From assembly GCA_019244185.1 (NCBI GenBank), contig JAFATB010000012.1, forward strand, positions 62,001 through 126,000: a stretch of 64,000 nucleotides of DNA. The letters are read 5' to 3'. The DNA is from Acidobacteriota bacterium. GTDB taxonomy: Bacteria; Acidobacteriota; Thermoanaerobaculia; Gp7-AA8. The notes below the pieces were generated by a model. It was not told the DNA's origin. It did no database searches and was given only the letters and a program-made list of their open reading frames with translations. Below, piece by piece: positions 60,806 to 64,000 of this stretch. Each line of letters begins with the position of its first letter. The stretch's first letter is position 1. The position numbers and the translations under genes are program-made.

Positions 60806-63006
60806 GCGGCGAACATGATAGCGGCGAGGATCGCGAGCGTGGCCAGCGAGATGGCGCGCCCGCGCGTGAACGATTCGGGGAGATAGACGAGCCGCACGCG
60901 ATGGCGTCCCGAGGGAACGTAGACGCCGAGGAACGCGTGATTGGCGAAATGCGTCTGCACGCGGCGGCCGTCGACGTACGCGCGCCAGCCGCGCCATGCG
61001 GTTTCGGAGACGACGATCCACGCGGCGGACTGGAGATCCGCGTCGATGGAGAACGCGCTGCCGTCGCGATGCAGCGCGAGTGCGCCGCTGCCGTTCGCGA
61101 TCTCGTGCGGCGGATAGTCCGCTTCGATCCACGCGAGGTCCGCGAAGTCGGCGTTCTGCTGCATCGCGGGCACGACGGCGGCGGGATCGCGCTCGTAGCG
61201 GATGCGGCGCGGCAGGAACGCGCGCGGTAGCGCGTGCGGGTTGTCGAAGACGCGGTCGCCGTCGACGATCGTGCGGACGTTGAGAAACGAGAGAAACGGC
61301 CGCGTGGGATCGTCGATGCGGTTGAACCAGGCTTGTTGATACTGCGACCAGAGCGGGTAGGTGTCGTAGAGGCGGCGGTTCGTCATGGCCTCGTAGCCGC
61401 GCACGTCTTCGATTCCGTAAACGGCGGCGGTGTTCGGCAGAAGCGCGGTGCCGGTGCCGGCGACGCGCGCGTCGCGCGGGATGCGGTCGATGAGCGGCGT
61501 GCGTGGGTAGAACGCCGCGCGCGGCTGCGCCGGATAGATGCCGCCGTCTTCGCTCGCGCGCTGCAACAGCAGCAACGCGACTGCGACGAGCGCGACGCGG
61601 CGCGTGCGAAGAACGAGCAGCAGCGCGACGACGACGAGCGGCGCGAGCTCGGCGACCGCGGACTCGTTCAGCAGCGCGCGGGCGACGTGCGCGGCGAGCT
61701 GCGCGTCGCGTGTCAGCGCGTGCGCGACGCCGAGCGCGACCGCCGTCAGCAGCAGCACGAGCGCGATCGTGCGCGGGCGTTCACGGAACGCATCGACGGC
61801 GATCGCGGCGAGCATCGCCAGCGCGAAGACGGCGGCGTACGCGAGGCGTTCGTTGAGCGCCATCGAGAAGAGCGGCAGCTTGTGCAGGAGATGCGCGACC
61901 GGTCGCGTGCCGAACGTCGCGGAAAGACACGCCAGCGCGAGCAGCGCGAAGAACCACGTCTCCGCTTTGCGCGGCGCGACGGCGAGCGCCGCGAGCGCGA
62001 GCCCGAGGATGAGGCTGCCCGCGCGCGCGGACAGCGGGTCGAAGCCTTGCGCCTCGCCGCGCCACGGCACGCCGTTCCAGTGCGGGAGAAACGTACGCGC
62101 GATGCGCACGTCGCGGATCGCCGGCTTGAGCATCACCTCGTACGGCGTCGCGGCGTAGAGGTCGTGGCGGATCGCGTGCTCGAGCGTCTGCGGCAACGCC
62201 TCCGCGAGCGGCAGCAGATACACGGCCGTCAGCAGCAGCGCCGCGATTCCCGCGCCGATCGCGAGCAACAGCGCGCGCGGTTTGCGCACGCACGCGAGCT
62301 CGAACGCGCCGTAGACGGCGCCGACCGCGACGACGTGCAGCAGCGACTCCGGATGTCCGGCGACGATGACCAGCGCCAGGGCGAGCGTCAGCAGCAACGC
62401 GTCGCGCACGCGTGACTCACGGATGCCCGCGTTGCGTACGAGCGCGCGCGTGGCGAAGAGCACGAACGGGAAGAGCGCCCACGTCCGCCCGAGCGGCCAC
62501 GCGACGAAGAACGCGAGCATGCCGCAGAACGCGTAGCCCGCGGCAGCGACGAGCGAGGCGGCTTCGCCGCGGCCGAGGCTGCGCGCGAACGCGAACGTCG
62601 ACAGCGCGGCGAGGAAGAACGTGAGCGTCGCGCCGAACGTCAGCGCGAGCGTCAGCGGCAGCACGAAGCCGAGCCACTGGAACGGGTCGTACACCGCGGG
62701 CTGCGCGGCGGCGGCGAGGATGTCGCCGCAGAGGATGGACGGATTCCACAGCGGCCACTCGCCGCGCCGCAAGGCCGCGCGCACGGCGCTCTGCCACGGG
62801 ATGATCTGGCCATGGAGATCGGAGAGCGCGTGGTTGTACGAGAGATCCAGCGGCGCGTAGACGCGGTCCGTCAGCAGCGCGCGGCCGGTGAAGACGAGCG
62901 GCAACAGCAGGAGCACGATCGCGGCGCCGCGCGAGAGACGCTGCACGAACCGGCTCCAGAGCCAGAGCAGCGCGGACGCGGTAAGCCCATAAACGAGAAA
63001 CGTCAT
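60781..63006 (-). CDS. YfhO-like multi-spanning membrane protein (paralogue 2)
   Basis: 741 residues from the ATG at 63006. It is a close paralogue of the next gene: VYAPLDLSYNHALSDLHGQIIPWQSAVRAAL, GEWPLWNPSILCGDILAAAAQ and ETAWRGWRAYVDGRRVQTHFANHAFLGVYVPSG (key parts). Compared with paralogue 1 it lacks the MSEPLKEYAADYG insertion after the first conserved Asp. It overlaps paralogue 1 by about 25 bp, so a tandem duplication kept them coupled. It diverges from the molybdopterin enzyme by 33 bp. Confidence 0.86.
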   Translation of the reverse strand: MTFLVYGLTASALLWLWSRFVQRLSRGAAIVLLLLPLVFTGRALLTDRVYAPLDLSYNHALSDLHGQIIPWQSAVRAALRRGEWPLWNPSILCGDILAAAAQPAVYDPFQWLGFVLPLTLALTFGATLTFFLAALSTFAFARSLGRGEAASLVAAAGYAFCGMLAFFVAWPLGRTWALFPFVLFATRALVRNAGIRESRVRDALLLTLALALVIVAGHPESLLHVVAVGAVYGAFELACVRKPRALLLAIGAGIAALLLTAVYLLPLAEALPQTLEHAIRHDLYAATPYEVMLKPAIRDVRIARTFLPHWNGVPWRGEAQGFDPLSARAGSLILGLALAALAVAPRKAETWFFALLALACLSATFGTRPVAHLLHKLPLFSMALNERLAYAAVFALAMLAAIAVDAFRERPRTIALVLLLTAVALGVAHALTRDAQLAAHVARALLNESAVAELAPLVVVALLLVLRTRRVALVAVALLLLQRASEDGGIYPAQPRAAFYPRTPLIDRIPRDARVAGTGTALLPNTAAVYGIEDVRGYEAMTNRRLYDTYPLWSQYQQAWFNRIDDPTRPFLSFLNVRTIVDGDRVFDNPHALPRAFLPRRIRYERDPAAVVPAMQQNADFADLAWIEADYPPHEIANGSGALALHRDGSAFSIDADLQSAAWIVVSETAWRGWRAYVDGRRVQTHFANHAFLGVYVPSGRHRVRLVYLPESFTRGRAISLATLAILAAIMFAACRPRFST

Positions 63007-63039
63007 CGCGGGGTGCCGCGTACACTACACAACAAGTCG

Positions 63040-64000
63040 ATGGACCGCCGCAGCTTCCTCCGCTTGTGCGCTCTCGCCGGCCTCGCGCCGTCCGCCGTGT
63101 TGGCCGCCTCGCACGCGCAGCCGCGCATGCTGCAGATGAACGGCTATCCGATCAACGCGGAGACGCCGCTCGAGCTCCTCACCGACTACCTCACGCCGGC
63201 GGAGCTCTTCTTCGTCCGCAGCCACTGGCTGCCGCGCATGCCCGATCCAAAGACGTGGAAGCTCACGGTCGACGGCGACGTGGCGAAGCCGCTGACGCTC
63301 ACGCTCGCCGATCTGAAGAAGCTGCCGCGCGCGGAAGCGACGTGCGTCCTGCAGTGCTCCGGCAACGGACGCGCGCTGCACAATCCGACGCTGCCGGGCG
63401 TGCAGTGGCGCTACGGCGCGGTCGGGAACGCGCGCTGGAGCGGCGTGCGCGTGCGGACCATTCTCGAAGCCGCGAACGTGAAGCCGTCCGCGAAACACTT
63501 GCATCTCTTCAGCAGCGACGATCCTCCCGGCAAAGTGCCGCCGTTCCGCCGCAGCATCGAGCTCGAGAAAGCGCTCGCCGACGCGATCGTCGCGTTCGAG
63601 ATGAACGGCGCGCCGCTCCCGCCGCAGCACGGCGCGCCGCTGCGCCTCGTCGTGCCCGGCTGGGCCGGCGATCACTGGATGAAGTGGCTCGTGCGGATCA
63701 GCGCGCAGCCGCAGCCGCAGACCGGCTTCTACATGGACACGGCGTATCGCTGGCCAAACAACGTCGGCGCGCCGGGCGTGGCGTTCAAGCCGGAGGAGAT
63801 GCATCCGGTGACGGAGCTGTTCGTGAAGTCGAACATCACGACCGCGCCGGCATCCGCGCACGTGGGAACTCCCGTCGACATCCGCGGCTTCGCGTTCTCC
63901 GGCGTTCCCGACATCGCGAAGGTCGAGCTGAGCGATGACGACGGCGCGACGTGGCGCGCGGCGACGCTCGATCCGCGTCACGATCCGTACGCTTGGCGCT
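63040..64000 (+). CDS. Sulfite-oxidase-family molybdopterin enzyme (3' end outside window)
   Basis: 320 codons are visible from the ATG at 63040 and the frame is open at the window edge. MDRRSFLRLCALAGL is a twin-arginine export signal. The molybdenum ligand is Cys106 in TCVLQCSGNGRALHN. The Moco domain continues with GVQWRYGAVGNARWSGVRV and VPGWAGDHWMKWLVRI, and the dimerisation beta-domain begins near residue 270 (VDIRGFAFSGVPDI, DDGATWR). It resembles SorA/SoxC-like sulfite or sulfane dehydrogenases. Heme or other partner genes are not visible yet. Confidence 0.9.
   Translation, partial: MDRRSFLRLCALAGLAPSAVLAASHAQPRMLQMNGYPINAETPLELLTDYLTPAELFFVRSHWLPRMPDPKTWKLTVDGDVAKPLTLTLADLKKLPRAEATCVLQCSGNGRALHNPTLPGVQWRYGAVGNARWSGVRVRTILEAANVKPSAKHLHLFSSDDPPGKVPPFRRSIELEKALADAIVAFEMNGAPLPPQHGAPLRLVVPGWAGDHWMKWLVRISAQPQPQTGFYMDTAYRWPNNVGAPGVAFKPEEMHPVTELFVKSNITTAPASAHVGTPVDIRGFAFSGVPDIAKVELSDDDGATWRAATLDPRHDPYAWR

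Noticed and set aside
58580..60886. A 768-residue plus-strand frame
   Set aside because: Antisense shadow of the YfhO-like gene, with repeated Arg/Glu/Asp runs.
63007..63039. Promoter pair in the 33-bp gap between divergent genes
   Set aside because: The gap is too short and shows no recognisable -35/-10 elements, so I do not list promoters here.

Overview
The window is 64 kb of very GC-rich bacterial DNA packed with genes on both strands. I support 66 protein genes (two cut by the window edges, three carrying apparent frameshifts) and one tRNA. I see no rRNA, insertion sequence, prophage or CRISPR array. Several signatures suggest an Acidobacteriota-like organism: a Ser/Thr kinase opening with an LGPY...GAGGMGEVYRA signature and fused to TPRs, a CadC-like winged-helix membrane regulator, secreted retropepsin/PDZ proteins, a CHASE2 kinase/NtrC/FecR cluster, MacAB with a LytS/LytTR pair, and YfhO-like membrane proteins. 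This assignment is inference from family content; no marker gene fixes the phylum.

Layout. 1-8 kb: XRE regulator with an operator-like palindrome over its start, a PDZ/SpoIIE phosphatase, GTP cyclohydrolase I, an acyl-CoA dehydrogenase behind a FadR-like operator, and an M49-like lipoprotein peptidase. 8-12 kb: an FHA protein leading into a Wzm/Wzt-type polysaccharide exporter, then a stomatin-like protein. 12-18.6 kb: bacterioferritin and its ferredoxin behind a Fur-like box, a Ser/Thr kinase, a DUF6445-like protein, a methyltransferase and a CstB-like persulfide dioxygenase/sulfurtransferase. 18.6-24.5 kb: a Spy-MacA-MacB efflux operon divergent from a LytS/LytTR two-component pair. 24.5-27.2 kb: two retropepsin-like proteins (one frameshifted) below a CadC-like regulator. 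28-32 kb: a CHASE2 histidine kinase, an NtrC-type regulator and a FecR-domain protein in one operon.

32-45 kb is more accessory: secreted beta-propeller-like and lamin-tail proteins, a LecA-like jelly roll, a Zn alcohol dehydrogenase, an ArsR/AHSA1/DoxX operon, an ECF sigma factor, AraC regulators, DUF4386 and DUF2306-like membrane proteins, a pectinesterase-like beta-helix protein and a frameshifted DUF2156 protein. 45-53 kb: an SBP-GGDEF enzyme, small SRPBCC and VOC proteins, a frameshifted class III aminotransferase, tRNA-Gln(CTG), a CaiB-type CoA transferase and a HAD phosphatase. 53-58.5 kb: a sensor kinase flanked by two paralogous PilZ proteins, then a lytic transglycosylase, MtgA and CutA. 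58.4-64 kb: two tandem YfhO-like proteins and the start of a Tat-exported sulfite-oxidase-family enzyme.

Most promising leads: the PilZ-kinase-PilZ locus with a shared uncharacterised C-terminal domain; the LytS/LytTR-Spy-MacAB module with a 20-bp-period direct repeat in its divergent promoter; and the LecA-like protein without a signal peptide. Two of the three frameshifts lie in four-base C/G runs and the third in a GC-repeat stretch, so sequence error must be excluded before calling pseudogenes.
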